From Paragorgia papillata (taxonomy: Eukaryota > Cnidaria > Anthozoa > Scleralcyonacea > Coralliidae), in NCBI GenBank assembly GCA_035771165.1, contig JAWNZC010000314.1, forward strand, positions 9,142,501-9,206,500: DNA of 64,000 nucleotides. The letters run 5' to 3'. Below are positions 44,691 through 58,600 of the stretch, piece by piece. Below the pieces are notes generated by a model. It made no database searches. It worked only from the letters and a program-made list of their open reading frames with translations, and was not told the origin of the DNA. The translations under genes and the position numbers were made by a program. Numbering within the stretch: the first letter of the stretch is position 1; the number at the start of each line of letters is the position of its first letter.

Positions 44691-46865
44691 TTCTTATTTT
44701 AACATTGTGTATGTAGCTTGTTGAATAAACAAACTTTTTAGAAGCATTTGGGGGTTCACTGTTGAGAAACATATCAAAAGATTAAAAAATCATAATTATG
44801 AAGGTAGTATGCTACAAAAATGTTTAACCGCCCAGTGGCGTAGCGTGACCAAAGTGGCCTCAGAACGCAGGAAATGCCGCTTTAGAGACCCAAAATTCAT
44901 CAATTTTCCGGGGGAGCATTCTCCGCCACCTCCCACATTTTGTGTCGTCACTTTGTGGTAAAAACGACACCCCTTTCAAAAATCCTGCGTAAATTTAACC
45001 GAAAATCGTATGAAATCGTTTTTATTCAAAGTATTTTTACATTAAATTGAGGTCATATAAAGGGCTAATTAATATGTACAAAAAAGAATATTATTAAATT
45101 GGTGGCCATTTTGGAATACGATCTATTACAGCGAACAAATAATATTGCGATTGACAAATTAATACCTTGTGCGACCTCTGGTTAAAAAGATTATTGCCCA
45201 GCAAACTATTCTTAAAAGAGGCATTGTTGAATTCAAACTGTTCAAAAGTTGCTGTCCAATATGTAGTTGTCCTATATCGAAAAATATTGAACTTGCTGGC
45301 ACGTGATGCTAATGAAGACATTTGATCGATTGGACGGTTATTTGTAGGAGTATAAACCGTCGTACTGTTCTTCCGTTCTTTATAACAGGAAAATCAAGTA
45401 TAACCAATGAATAGATCTAAAACTACAAGTTTTAAGCTATCCTTAAGTACTTCAACTATCTTACATGTTTCTTAAAATTTATTGCCTTTTTTATATCACG
45501 GCAACGCTCAGCCATGTTAAAGCACAGATGGCTGAATTTTTGTAATAAGGAATATACGTTGTTTTCGCAAGCTAATGAATCCCGACATTCCCTGCTGGCG
45601 GAGGTCTCTCTACAGGAAAGAGACCTCTGCAAACATCCGACACTTTTCCTGTCGCGCATGAGCAAAGTTACCTTGGCAACGAAGTTCAGAAACACGAGAT
45701 ATGCCTGAACATCACGAGGTGATAAGTGTTTCACCAGCTGTGAGTCGCCTTGTAACTTCCCAAGCACTGTAAACAACTTTATACCGACTGTGTGACAAAG
45801 TACTCTTATTTATTTACGGCAATAGTAAACAAAGAGATAAAAACAGGGTTTACAGAAGCTCAACTGGCTGATTGTTACACTCTAGCGCCACACGTAAACA
45901 ACTCGTTGTAGTGTCTTGCACCAAACCTGTTTCAAAACTGGTTTGACACGTCCAAGATCGGCTACATCAAACAAAGTGTCGGATGCTTGCAGAGGTCTCT
46001 TTCCTGTAGAAACCTCTGCCAACAGGGAAATCCCGATAACATTCACGCGAGTGCTTTAATCCATAATTATTATATATGGCTCTGTCAATCTGATTGCTTC
46101 TCCAGCGGTTTTTCCGGTAGAGACCGGTTATTACAAAAATTAATAACTAAGGCCCTGTTTACATGCAGTGGATTGACAGTCCAATCGGATCGAAAAACGC
46201 GAGTGAAGTCAATCCGGGCATATGTCTACATGCAGAATCCAATCTGCTTGAAACATTTTTTTCGGTTTTGGAACACTATTTTCTGTGCTTTCCTCAAGGT
46301 CTGCCTTTTAGCACGACACGTAACCAACTTTACTAATGCATATCAAGTCATTTTCAAGTCAAACCATGTTTAGATGAATCAGATTGGAGACATTCAACTG
46401 ATTCAAGTCGATCCTTGCTTGAATCTCAAGTCAATCCACTCCACTGGGTGGATTGACTTCACCTATCCGTTTCGATCAGATCGAAAACTTTCAAACTTCT
46501 TCATGTAAACACAAGGAGAAACAACATGCGAGATTTGACTTGAACACTCAATCCGCTCCATAAGAAGAACTAAAAGTCAAGTTAATACAGAAAAAACATA
46601 ATCCAAAAATCGTCATGTTGTGACTTGATAATCAAGTTAAAAACCAAGATAAGGCAAAATGAGAGGTAATATTTCGACTCTATTTTAAAGTCATTATCAA
46701 ATCACTGGTTTGAGAATGACTTTGAAATAGAGTCGAAATATTACCTCTCATTTTGTCTTAAAATGACGATTTTCGTATTATATTTTATTCATTATCTTAA
46801 ATTGTCGGCGGGGTATGGTTTCACGTTAATTCATTGAGCATTATTTAGAATCTTTCTCGCCATTC
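44691..46865. other. Spacer between the transposon and gene 3
   Basis: Holds the block shared with 17200..17690 (45255..45560) and a foldback whose arms (45588..45650, 45973..46029) share CAGAGGTCTCTTTCCTGT. Further repeats: a GTTTACATG-type MITE region (46150..46510) and a hairpin (46653..46762, arms GAGGTAATATTTCGACTC). The 106-aa minus-strand frame at 45456..45776 overlaps the foldback and is not accepted. Confidence 0.6.
46784..46789 (-). terminator. PARP14-like: Candidate poly(A) signal of gene 3
   Basis: AATAAA on the minus strand, 77 bases past the stop codon. Confidence 0.5.
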
Positions 46866-47155
46866 CTATATAAACGTGATAAGATACTCAGGATAACATT
46901 GATGGTCAAGAAATACAACAAAGATGGATGGATTACTAGGGTTATCCACCAAAGAGTCAAATAATAATCCAGGATTATTTGGATCATTTTTTGGAGGAGG
47001 CGCCTTCATTCCTCGGCTACCAGTAGTAAACGTTCCCACCAAAACGCTGGCCACATACATGTAACAGTGGCCATTGCCTCCAGGCCGAGCCTGAGAATAT
47101 CTTAAAGAATACGAAGCATCTCTTGCAAAGTAAACTCCATTCCCGTACACGACTC
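46866..47155 (-). CDS. PARP14-like: Gene 3 last exon: PARP catalytic domain, C-terminal half
   Basis: Acceptor CTCTTTAG. Encodes YGNGVYFARDASYS and ends YPEYLITFI. Six bases longer than in genes 1 and 2 (GGN insertion after SQARP). Confidence 0.92.
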
Positions 47156-50100
47156 CTAAAGAGTAGGCAAAGAAAAAAGATTGTACACATGTTATTAAAA
47201 ACAAAAATGATATATTCCATGCAACACACTATGATGATGACGATGATGATAATAGTAGAGGTGGTGCTGTTAATAATGATGACTATGATAATGATGATGA
47301 TGATGATGATGATGACAAAGATGGTGACGACGATAATGATGACTATGATAATGATGATGATAGTAGTGATGATGATAATGGTGGTGATGATAATGAATGG
47401 TGATAATGATGATGATAATGGTGATGATAATAATGGTGATAATGACGATGATATGATGGTGGTGGCGATGATGATGATGATGATGATGATAATGGTGATG
47501 ATGGTGATGATGATGTTGTTGGTTTTGATGGTGGTGATGTTGATGATGGTGGTGGTGATTTTGATGATGGTAGTGTTGATGATAGTGGTGGTAGTTTTGG
47601 TGGTGGTGGTGGTGGTGATGATGATAAATATGATGATGGTAATAGTAATAATAATATGAATGAATTATTTTTCCATTGTGTCAAAATACTTCATTCAATT
47701 TACACCATAGTGTCCTTCCTTGATTCTGGTTGTTAAGTTGTTTTTGTTTATATGACGCGAGTCAACACGATGTTGGCATTTGCTCTGATGAAGATCTGAG
47801 TCAACAGGTCGAAAGCTCAGTAATAAATAATAAACGCGATGTCACCACAAATTCTCGCTTGTATGAATTATTTTTCGATAACAGCTTTACAGACCTTCAC
47901 GATTCAAAATTTAAAATAAACATTTCTTCTAAACGTAATAAACTTACATAATTTTGATACCATGAATTTCTTCTACTACACATCATCTATAACTCTTAAT
48001 GTTAAATATCAAAGTGCTTATGAAACGAAAATTAAGTTTGCCTTATTTGAAAGTACTTTTAAAATGACAAAGTTATCTTTTGTTGTTTTTTGTTTCCTTG
48101 CTTTGTTTTTAAGATATCACAGTTTTTTTATAAGCGAAACTAACCAGTGACGTCACAACATGTATAATGACTTACCGGGAAAGGTTATATCATTGCTATT
48201 ATCAAACGGAATCACTTCGAAGCAATATTATGTGCGTGTTTTTCGTTACAACAACAAAAATATACATTTTCAACTGATTCCGTTTAATTATAGCAAAGAT
48301 ATATAACCTTTCCCAGTAAGTCATTATGCACGTTGTGACGTCACTGGTTAGTTTCACATATCAAACAACTGAAATATCTCCAAAATGAAAAACAGCAAAA
48401 GATGTTACTCTATAATTTTACGCGTTCTTTCAAATAAGACAAACTTAATTTTCGTTTCATAGGGACTTTAAGCAAGCTTACCGTTAATTCCAGCATAACT
48501 CCTGTTGAAATTATTTGCATTAATAGACACAGTGTTATTTGCTGCAGTGCCGTGGAAAAGCTGCTGTTCGTTCTCTGCTCCGTTCATCGATTGCTTCTTC
48601 ACCAGGTAAGCCTTGTATAATCCAGGATTTTGAACCCTTTCGATTTTAATGATTTGATTGACCCTACCTCCCTTTGCAGTAAAATGACTGTAGATTTTTT
48701 GGTATTCCGAAGACGATGGTTGTAACGAGACAAGTTGAACAACTTGTGTGGCTGGTTGCGAGGACCAATAATCAGGCACGGCTATATCTGAAAAAACAAA
48801 CATTGATTTTCTGTGATTTAAAAAAACAAACGTTATTTAATATAGATAAGTTTTGTGGAAACACCACGTAAAATATTTATTTGCTAAGTTTTCGGCCTGT
48901 TGACTCAGGCCTTCATCAGAGCAATAACAATAAGCTGTTAGCTCACGTCATTTATAAACTAAGCAACTGATCAATTAAATCACGTAAGAATACAATGGCG
49001 TATCACGTTAATTTTATTAATTAGAAAATAGGGCACACCACGTGCTGTTTAATGGTTGTCCCTCCTGGGAGATAGTGCGATGTTTTGCAATCTCAATAGA
49101 TTATCTTGTTCTTCGCGTGAAGTATTGCTTGTCGCTGGCTAAGAGTGACGACTCTTTCCACTTAACACAATGGTCATACTTCCAAGCGTGTTTGGCAACA
49201 GCAGATTTATCATGTTGGGATTTTATGGCAACATGTCTTGTGCTCCTTCAGGCGAGTTGAGAGATTCCTTTCCTAACCACCTTCAGTTTCTCTTCCGTAC
49301 ATCGGACCAGCATCCCACAAGATTGAGAGGATTCTAAATGGTGCTGGTTTTGAAGGTATTTCCAGTAGTCAACACCAATTGTTCAAAGTACTTTGCACAC
49401 ATAAAGATGAGGTGGATAGCTTATCTAAGCCAGGAGTGTATCGCATTCCGTGTGAGTGTGCAGCTTGGTATACATCGGGGAAACAGGAAGGAATCTCTCA
49501 ACTCGCCTGAAGGAGCACAAGACATGTTGCATATAAACGCTGACGGGTCGTGAGTTCTAAGTATTGATTTTGCGGAGGGGGGAAAACCGGAGAACTCGGC
49601 GAAAAACCCTAAAGCACAGGAGAGAACCAACAACTCTACTCGCATGAAGCTAATGTGGTCACCCATCCAAATACTAACCCAATTCAACCAGGCTTAACTT
49701 GAGTGGTGAGAGGCAGCAATTTTTTCGTAGGTTTTTGCTGTACAAGCTGTCATAAGTTAAACTCAGAGAACATGGCTAGAAATCCAGGACACTCAGCGGC
49801 AGTGGCCTGTGGGCTCATATTTAGATGGAATATTAATTTGAAAATTCTGATGGCTAAATATCGATCATTTCGGCTATAAACAGAAGTCTATAGCAATAAA
49901 TTAAAGTAGAGTTATTCGTTAAAATGTCTTATTGACCCATTTCTTACCCAAATATCAAATTACAAAAGGTTTAATCGTCTAGACAGGCCTGTACCCTCAT
50001 ACTCACAAAAATTGCCGCATAAATTTCGGTTATTACTTCCTAATCCACAGTCATATTTAATAATAATAACAGCGGTTAAGACCCTGGCAACCTAGCAACA

Positions 50101-52574
50101 TCTCCATAAGAAATGGCGGACAAGAACCCGAAATTATCGAGGAATGCATTGCTTCTTCACGCAGAGTTCAGTATTTATCTCGGCGCTTGATGGATTAAAT
50201 TACAACGACTCGGCTGCAATAAATCGTACATTTTAAGGTCTTTGGGAACCTATTAAACAACGAAGAAGTGGAACGAACAACTCCGCAAAACAAAGTAACG
50301 TTCATCCCGAGCAAATTCAGACGTTCGCATCGTGGACAAACAACACAGAAGCAGCCAAAATTGGAGCTCCAAAATAAGTGATATAGCAGATTAATAGACT
50401 TTAAACAGCGAATAAGAGGTATTCTTGTGAGGGGCTCGGGAACCTATTTAGGACGCTCCAAACTTAATAGAAATTGTAGTGCTGAACGATTGTTCAATTT
50501 GGTGAAGTTTTGGACGTTCGCATGTCGGAATTTACAATAATAAATAACCGAAAATGATTGTTCTTTATATCTCCTTAAGAAATCTATTGAAGGACGCCAT
50601 ATTGAATTAATTAAAAAGGGATTCAGTGCGCATGCTTTGCCGCCATGTTGTCCTCGATTTCTGGCCATGAAAACTCTGAGCTCCAGACAGAGCAACAAAG
50701 TTGCGTTGAAAGTTGAAGAAAAATGTTGCCCGTATTACCTCACCTTTATCAGTAGAAATAAATAATTTCAAAAAGCTCATACGTACCTGAACTAGTGTCC
50801 CCCGTTTGTTTTCGAGTTATGGTTTCAACCTGGCCACTTCTTTGATTGGTTTCCTTCTTTGCAATCAAATCAATGTCAAACATCTTCCCGTTCTTTTTAA
50901 TTTCAAATGTCTGCTTGTTTTCCATGTACGCCATTTCAATAATCGCGTTCAGTTCTTTGTCATAAGGGACAGACTGACTTCCTTGGAAATAATACCACTG
51001 TACGTTCTTATTGATAAACTCAGCTTGACTGGATATTCTTTCTTCTTCGACATGCGTATTTATCAAATTGAACAGTTCCTCTTTGCAATCCGAGACATTC
51101 GCCACCAAGCCTTTGATGTTAGCGACCGACGGCGATTTGCTACACGTGATGCTGACGTCATGATCACGTGCTAAATCCTCAGCATCGGACCAGTGTTTTA
51201 CGAGTACATCAAACGCCTTTTCGTGTTTAAGTTCCTTCGTTACTATATGTTCGTCAATAAATTTATCCACTTCGTCAAGCGAGGACTCGATGATCTGCAC
51301 TGAACTGGCAAACAAATCGAGAACTACCACTTCTTTTGCTGCCCCAGTCTTTAGGGTCTTCAAACTGGCGCGTGCAGGTGGAGGTCGACGTCTTTTCGGG
51401 GGGCCTTGTGCAGCTTGCGCCGTTTGTGTATTCCCTTGTGCTTGTTGCTGTATTGCTGTTTTAAAATCAGGGATCATATTCTTCTGAAAGACTACAATAT
51501 TCAAGTGGAGCTTGTAATTCAAATTAGCCATCGTAAAATTCTTTGCGGCGTTTAAGATCAGATCGGCTGAATCCCTAGGGTTAATATTGAATGCGGCAGT
51601 TCCAATTGCTGGAATCGATACAGAACTTAGGCCCTGTGATTTAGCTTGAGATAAGCACTCTTCTATTGCACTTTGGAGGCCGGGAACATCAGATGAAGTC
51701 GGTACAAAGTGTATTATACGATTGGTGTTTGTCATTGAGCCAGCGTTTGTTGTACATGTAAAGACAGACGAACCAGATAGTGTTGCAGCAAAGGTATTTA
51801 TTTCTTGTTGGATAGTTTGACCTCCCGCTTGAAGAATACTCTTACATACGCCTCCACCGCTTGTGAGCTGTAAACTAGAGGGCAGAACATTGATAATAGC
51901 ATGGACTGAATTGGACTGTTGTGTAATGTCACCTTCGTGAAGAAAAACACTCACGGATCCAAACGAAATGTTGGAATTCATAGCCGCTGGGTTTATCGTG
52001 GGCACTGGTTGACTGACGGTTCCGCTCATAGAGGGTGAATTAGCCTTGAAGACGATCACTCGAATTTCATTCAATGTATTCTGCGAACGGTAAGCTGTGC
52101 TGAAGCGTTGTATTTCTCCTTTGAACACATCAAAAACTACGGATTCTGGAAACCCGTGCTGTCCAGTCCCTATGGTCGGAATGGCTACTGATGTGACGCG
52201 GTGTTCTTCGCATTTCAAAAGAATTTCTTGCATAAGCTGACGCAAAAGCTATCAAAAGAAAAACAGAAAACTTGTTTTCATAACAACCAGTCTAGGGAGT
52301 CTTCATCAAGCTTAATTAAACCCTCAAAAAAAATAACATACATGTATAGCAATGTAAGTTTTGGACCCTGTCGATACGTATACGTTGTCGTCGTCGCTGT
52401 TGCTGCTACTGATGCTGTTGTTGTTGGCCGTGCATGGTACTGCTGTTATTGTTGCTGCTGTTTGTGTTGTTGTTGTTGCAGTTATTGTTATTGTCATTGT
52501 TGTTACTGTACTAGTTGTTGTTGTTGTCGTTGTTGTTGTTAGTGATGGTGGTGCTGTTGTTGTCAGTGTTTTTG

Positions 52575-52606
<32 letters not shown>

Positions 52607-55600
52607 CGTCGTAGTCGTCTTCGTGATGTTGTTAGTAGTGGCGGTGCTATTGTGTTGCCGTCGTTGTTGGGTGCATGTGTGAGCGAACGAGCGTGTAAGT
52701 GAGAAAGTTAGTGAATGAGTGAGTGAGTGATTGAGTGGGCGAACGAACGTGTAAGTGAACACGTGAGTGATTGTGTAAGTGAATGAATGAGTTAGTGAGT
52801 GAATGAGTGAATGAATGAGTGAGTGGATGAATAAGTAAATTATATTTATTGCCTCCACTTCTGAAGAGAAATTTACAAAATTATTACTAGTGAATGAGTG
52901 AGTGGGTCAGTGAGCAAGTGAGTGAATAACTGAGTAATTGAGTGAGTGAGTGAGTGAGTCAGTCAGTGAGCAATTAGTGAGTGAATGAGTGAGTGAGTGA
53001 GTGAGTGAGTGAGTGAGTGAGTGAGTGAGTGAGTGAGTGAGTGAGTGAGTGAGTGAGTGAGTGAGTGAGTGAGTGAGTGAGTGAGTGAGTGAGTGAGTGA
53101 GTGAGTGAGTGAGTGAGTGAGTGAGTGAGTGAGTGAGTGAGTGAGTGAGTGAGTGAGTGAGTGAGTGAGCAAGTGAGTGAATGAATAAGAGAGCAAGCAA
53201 GCAAGTTAGTGTAGTATTAAAAACCTTTTCAGCTGATCCTTTTCCATTATCCCAATGACAGCATACAGCATGAAGTACAAACTGCGACATTAGGTTACCA
53301 CTCTCTGTGCAGACTATATCACCCGCAGGAACATTAGTATGTGGTTTACACGCTTCAGTGAATCTGGAGCCACCAACAGCTTTCAATGCTTTGCCACAGG
53401 CTGTTAGTTTGTTAAGATTCGATGTTGCTGAATTAACGAGAATACCTGCCTATGAAATGTGAACCAAACAAAGCAGAAATAAAATAGTTAAATTAGATTT
53501 TTCTAGGAAGGACAGTTAGATTATAGATATACAGTAAACAGTTGTCGGCAAAAAACAATAATTATGTAAGCGTTCGACTGGATTGACCATAACATCGTCA
53601 TCACGAAGCTCATCAACATTGGCGTGCGCAGATCTCTGATCCCTTGGATCTAGGTGTTGCTTCCTGTCCGATCGAATGCAGTCTGTTAGGGTTGGTCAGT
53701 TCACCTAGAGCTAACAGGGCCCCTGTCACTGCTGGTGTCCCGCAAGGTACCAAACTTGGGCCAGTCCTATTTTTGATTATGGTTAACGACCTAATCAGCC
53801 ATTCTTCTTTGATGTCAAGTAATTGGATGTACGTTGACGACCTGACAATCTCTCAATCTATTCACCGAAACTCTCCTCCATCCATACAAGACGACCTTGA
53901 CACAATCTCTTGCTGGTACGCTGCTAACAACATGAAACTAAACCCCAAGAAGTATAAGGACTTCACCGTATCCTTCCTTCGTGACGTCCCTCGGGAGCTG
54001 TCCACCTCTCTGTATATCAACACTCAGCCTCTGGAGAGGGTCAACTGCTATAAAGTGCTGGGGGTGATCTTAGAGGAAGACCTAAAGTGGAACGCCCACA
54101 TTGACTCGATCACCCTCAAAGCTGCCAAGAGACTTCATATCTTGCGTGTGTTATGCAACTCCGGCGTTCCAGCTCAAGACCTCATAATTATATACACTTC
54201 ACTTATTAGATCTATTCTTGAATATTGTTGCGCGGTCTGGAGTACTTCCATCCCTCTTTACCTCTCAGACAAGCTAGAAAAGATACAGCGTCGTGCTTTA
54301 CGTATTCTCTATCCGTATCTGTCTTACTCCGCTGCCCTTAAAACCTCTGCTCTTCCTCGCCTGTCTGATCGCCGTGAAGTTCTTTGCATGAAAATCCTGA
54401 ACAAAATTTCTGTACCATCCTCGCGCCTCAACCATCTCCTACCTCCGACCCGGGCCGCGTCACATGGTAGAGCGTCGCGATACACCAGTCATTATAGCCT
54501 CTTTAGATGCAGAACCGACAGGTTCAAGAAGAGTTTCTTCCCATCAATGTGTTCATCGAATTGTAAATAATTCTGATTGACTTTTAGCATAGCGTTTATA
54601 AATAGTTTCCCCTTTGAATTATAGCTGAATTAGTTATTGTAATTTATCTATTTAATATTGTAATACCAGTTCCTCGAAACTTTTTTAATTATTACTTTTA
54701 TTGTTTTACCATTGTAAAAATACGGCAATTCACGTTAAGTGCGAACGAGGTAATTAACTGAGTTATTTAAAGTTTATGTAAGGGGGCGATTACATGGACC
54801 GTGCTGGACCGGTTAACCGGGATGAGTTTACGAAACGATTACATGGAGCGGGCTAGCCCGGTAAGACGGGATGATTTCAGGCCGAAATTCGCAATTATCA
54901 AGTAAATAAGGGCAAAGTTACGTTAGTTTTACTTCAGTTTTACACTAATTAGTCTATTATTTATTTTGTAAGCCCATCGTTAATAAAAAGATTGTTAAAG
55001 TCTTGGCTAACCCAGGAAAGCGTATCGAAGCGAGTTCAACAGTTTTTCAGCCCAATTTGCCGGGATGAAAACGATTACAGGACATTTTCATCCTGGTTAA
55101 CCGGGCTAGCTCGGTTGCGACAACCGGGATCCCAGCAAACCGGGCTAGCCCACTTGCCATGTAATCGAAATGTTAAACATGCGTTCTATATATAAAGCGG
55201 GCTAGCCCGGTTAACCGGTCCATGTAATCCCCCCCTAAATCAGGAGGTATCTTTATCACATATAAAGACACTGATTAAACTTTTCCTCATGAATTATTAA
55301 TGATTTTTGAATTGATATTTCGAAACTGAAATTAAGTTTCTTCAATATCGAGAGATTTAACTCTTCATCTTATGTTGTTGGAATAATTATTGTGGAACAG
55401 CGAACTCAGGTGAAGAATATAATAATTAACAATTATTCGCCTCTGCAGGCTCAGTGAATATCGGTGAATAATAACCTCGACTTCGTCTAGGTTATTATTC
55501 ACCGATATTCACTGAGCCTGAGGCGAATAATTGTTTTAGTATAAATACACATTTTCGTACTTTTAGGAACAACATTTTCTTTAAAATTGTTAATTTCCTC

Positions 55601-58600
55601 GTCTGTCGCATTGACAACTTGGCTGGCGGCCATTTTGAATAAACGCTGTAAGTGATTATCGAGAATTAGCATATACCTCGCAGGTGAATAGTGCTTTTCA
55701 AGCAATCTGATTGGTTCCTCTAGCTCGCGATATCCTGCACTATTCACCTGCGGGCAAAACAAAATGGCGGACAGTTTTGCTTTGTTTACCGAGGCAGGAG
55801 ATTTTGTTGATAAACAAGGGTGATGTAGTAGAATAACGAGAAAAGTCAACAAAATTAAGTAGAAGAGTGTCCACAGGTATGTTTCTTTACAATTTTCTAG
55901 CCATTAATATATTCAAAAGCTGTAAAAACTGTTTTGTCGACAAATAATTGAGTACACCGAGTTGCTGGCGGCCGACGGCGACGGCCGTGTCTTGTTTATA
56001 CTCTTGTATAAAAATACCGAAAAATATAAGAATGTTAAACTCAGTGTCGGTGAATAGTGTGGATATTCACCTCGCCGAAGCGGCTCGGTGAATATCCAGC
56101 ACTATTCACCTCCACTTCGGTGAATAATTGTTAATTAGTCCGAAGTAGCTCGACCAATCAGAGCGCGTGATTTTCTATAATCACCCGTGTATTTATACTA
56201 ATGATATTTATTACTATATATTATTATTATATATTTATTATGATATTTATTATATGATTACTTCGTTGTTTTAAACAGCTACCCTTTCTCTGATAAATGA
56301 ATTTATAACTACAAGTAATGTAGCGCAATGTAAATCCGAAATCTAATCTAAAAACTAAGTATTAAAGTAACAGTCAGCGTGTTTCAGCAAAAGGCAAGGT
56401 GGCAAGTCGTCAATCATGTACAGTAGCATTGTAATCGTGATTTTTAATACTATTAGTAACGACATACCCTTTCATTTTCAATACTGCCATATTTCCAAGA
56501 CACTTTTATCCCTTCGGCTGTAGTAAAGTTGCACACATCGTACACGGGATTCAGAGATTTTTGGTTGGCTTCTTCTCGAGCTTTCTTCTTTTCTTCTACA
56601 AAGTACTTTTCTTCTCTTTCAAAGCGATCTACTTCTTCTTGCCTGGTGTCCCTCACTCCATCTTTTACTTTCTTACGTATTTCAATGACAACTTTCTTTT
56701 CCATTTGAACTAATTTTAGATTCCGCTGACCTTTATAACAACAATAGCCATGAGCAAGATGACCATAACCATGACAATGACCATAACCATGACAATGACG
56801 ATAACCGTGACAATGATCATGACCACGACCATAACCATAACCATGACCATGATCAACACCATGACCATGACTATTGACCACGACCACGACCCATTACCAT
56901 TATTTTCATCACCATTACCGTGACCACAACCATACCCACGATCATGATGACCATGGCCAAAATCATGACCATAACCATGACCACAACCACGACCATAACC
57001 ATAACCATAACCATGAGCGTAACATAACCATCTTACCTTTGACTCCAAGAAGCAGCTTGGCTAGACCTGGGGACGAGTATTGTTTAGGTTCCATAACAAT
57101 TCTATTAAAAAGTTCGTCAAGACACTCATCGCACTTTCTTAGCCCTTCTTGTGTACCTTGCAATGCAAGAACTTCCTTTCTTTTGTCGATCTGAATAGAA
57201 ACATGATATTGTTCCAACTTTTTCTCGATCTCTTTCAACTTTTCGGAGAAATGGTCGCTGAGAAAACGCTCTAGACCTTTAGAGATCGTACGACTTTGGT
57301 TTCGTTTGCGCTCGACTTCAATAAAATCTTGAATACGCTTTTTAGCATCTACCACAGCTTCAGCCATGCCATGTAAGTCAACCGAGTTCCCGGTAGGACG
57401 GATCTCCAACAATTTATTTTTCTGCCATTCTTCGAAAAGTTTCTTACACTTTGCACTTTTGAAGATAAAGGCGTCTCCTATTTGAAACGATACACTATCC
57501 TGTTTGATCGATTCAGACAGACATTTTTCAGCCTTCTGGCGTGCTGTGGAGGTCGCTGCGACTATTTTAATTGAATTGTCCTCTTGCGGCAAAACTTTTG
57601 CCATTATTTTCTCGTGAGCAAGCTTCGCTTGTAAATACTCCATTCCCGACTTGCCTTTGACAATACTTCCAAAGATGGCTGACGGAAGAGGGAATGTGTG
57701 TTCGGTGATCGCGTTCATGACATGGAAGTATTTTATCTTCGAATCGGTAAATTGTTCCCGCGGTCCTTCGAAGTACAATTCCCGTTTTTCTTTATCTAAA
57801 ATCACTTCAAGTTCAGAATGCTTGGCTTTCATTTCGTCGACAAATCCAATATGCTCCAAAAGCAACACATGCTCGTACCTAATGCTTTTGACAGTCTCTT
57901 TCTTGTACGTTTTGCGTATCTCTTCTTTCTCGATAACTCCCAGAATTTCTTTCACAGATTTTGACACAGCTGCCTTGTCTTTTTCTAGACAAACCACTAC
58001 AATTTCGCCCTTAGTGCCGTGTTGTTTGCAAAGTGCTTTTCCTTTAGGCAGACTCTCCATCAAACGCCGTAAGGCGTCTTTTATGGCAGCCGCTAACAAA
58101 CCCTCAAGGGAGATAGAAAAATTCTCAAATCTGTCGAGAAACTCGCAAACGACCGTCTGACAACTGCTAGACCATTTCTTGACATACCCCGAGTTGGCTT
58201 TCTTCCAAATTTTCGCCGACTTACTCCCAAGGTTCCATTCAATTTCTGATTTGCATTTATCAAGTTTCTCTTCTAATTCTTGAAGATGTTCGCTACTCAT
58301 GATAAACTGCATTATATCACTGTCCACTGCAGTGTCCACATTCGCTCGCTCGGGAGAGGATTCTCGTTTTTCCTGTTTCTCAGCTGTCTCAGTTTCAGTT
58401 GGCTTGTTTGGTGCTGGGGTGCTAGATGATGGCGGACTCGGGGTCTTCTTTGAAGATAACTGAGGGTAATGTTTCTCTATTAACAACTGTTTTCCTTCCA
58501 ACGTATGTTCTTTGCTTATGACGTTGTCAATAACTAAAATAAAAGCAGGATAATAAAGAAAAAGGAGAAAGAAAAGGAGAAGGAGAAAAAGAAAGAGAAG

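Larger units (their letters stand above)
48788..50786 (-). other. Gene 3 intron: Penelope-like and SINE insertions
   Basis: Contains the hammerhead-like core (48890..48919), a Penelope-like endonuclease remnant (49270..49545) and SINE copy 2 (49556..49725). From about 49730 to 50786 nothing was recognised beyond AT-rich DNA. Confidence 0.65.

Noticed and set aside
45456..45776. 106-aa minus-strand frame
   Set aside because: It overlaps a foldback whose arms recur at 45973..46029; it resembles no known family and has no partner exons.
52511..53386. HSLTHSLTHS-type frames
   Set aside because: GTGA microsatellite; only the first part (53449..53225) is a real macro-domain exon.
56453..57048. 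Gly/His/Tyr-repeat proteins (HGYGYGRGHDHC)
   Set aside because: Translation of the simple-repeat intron of gene 3; read-through from the upstream exon hits a stop at 56963.
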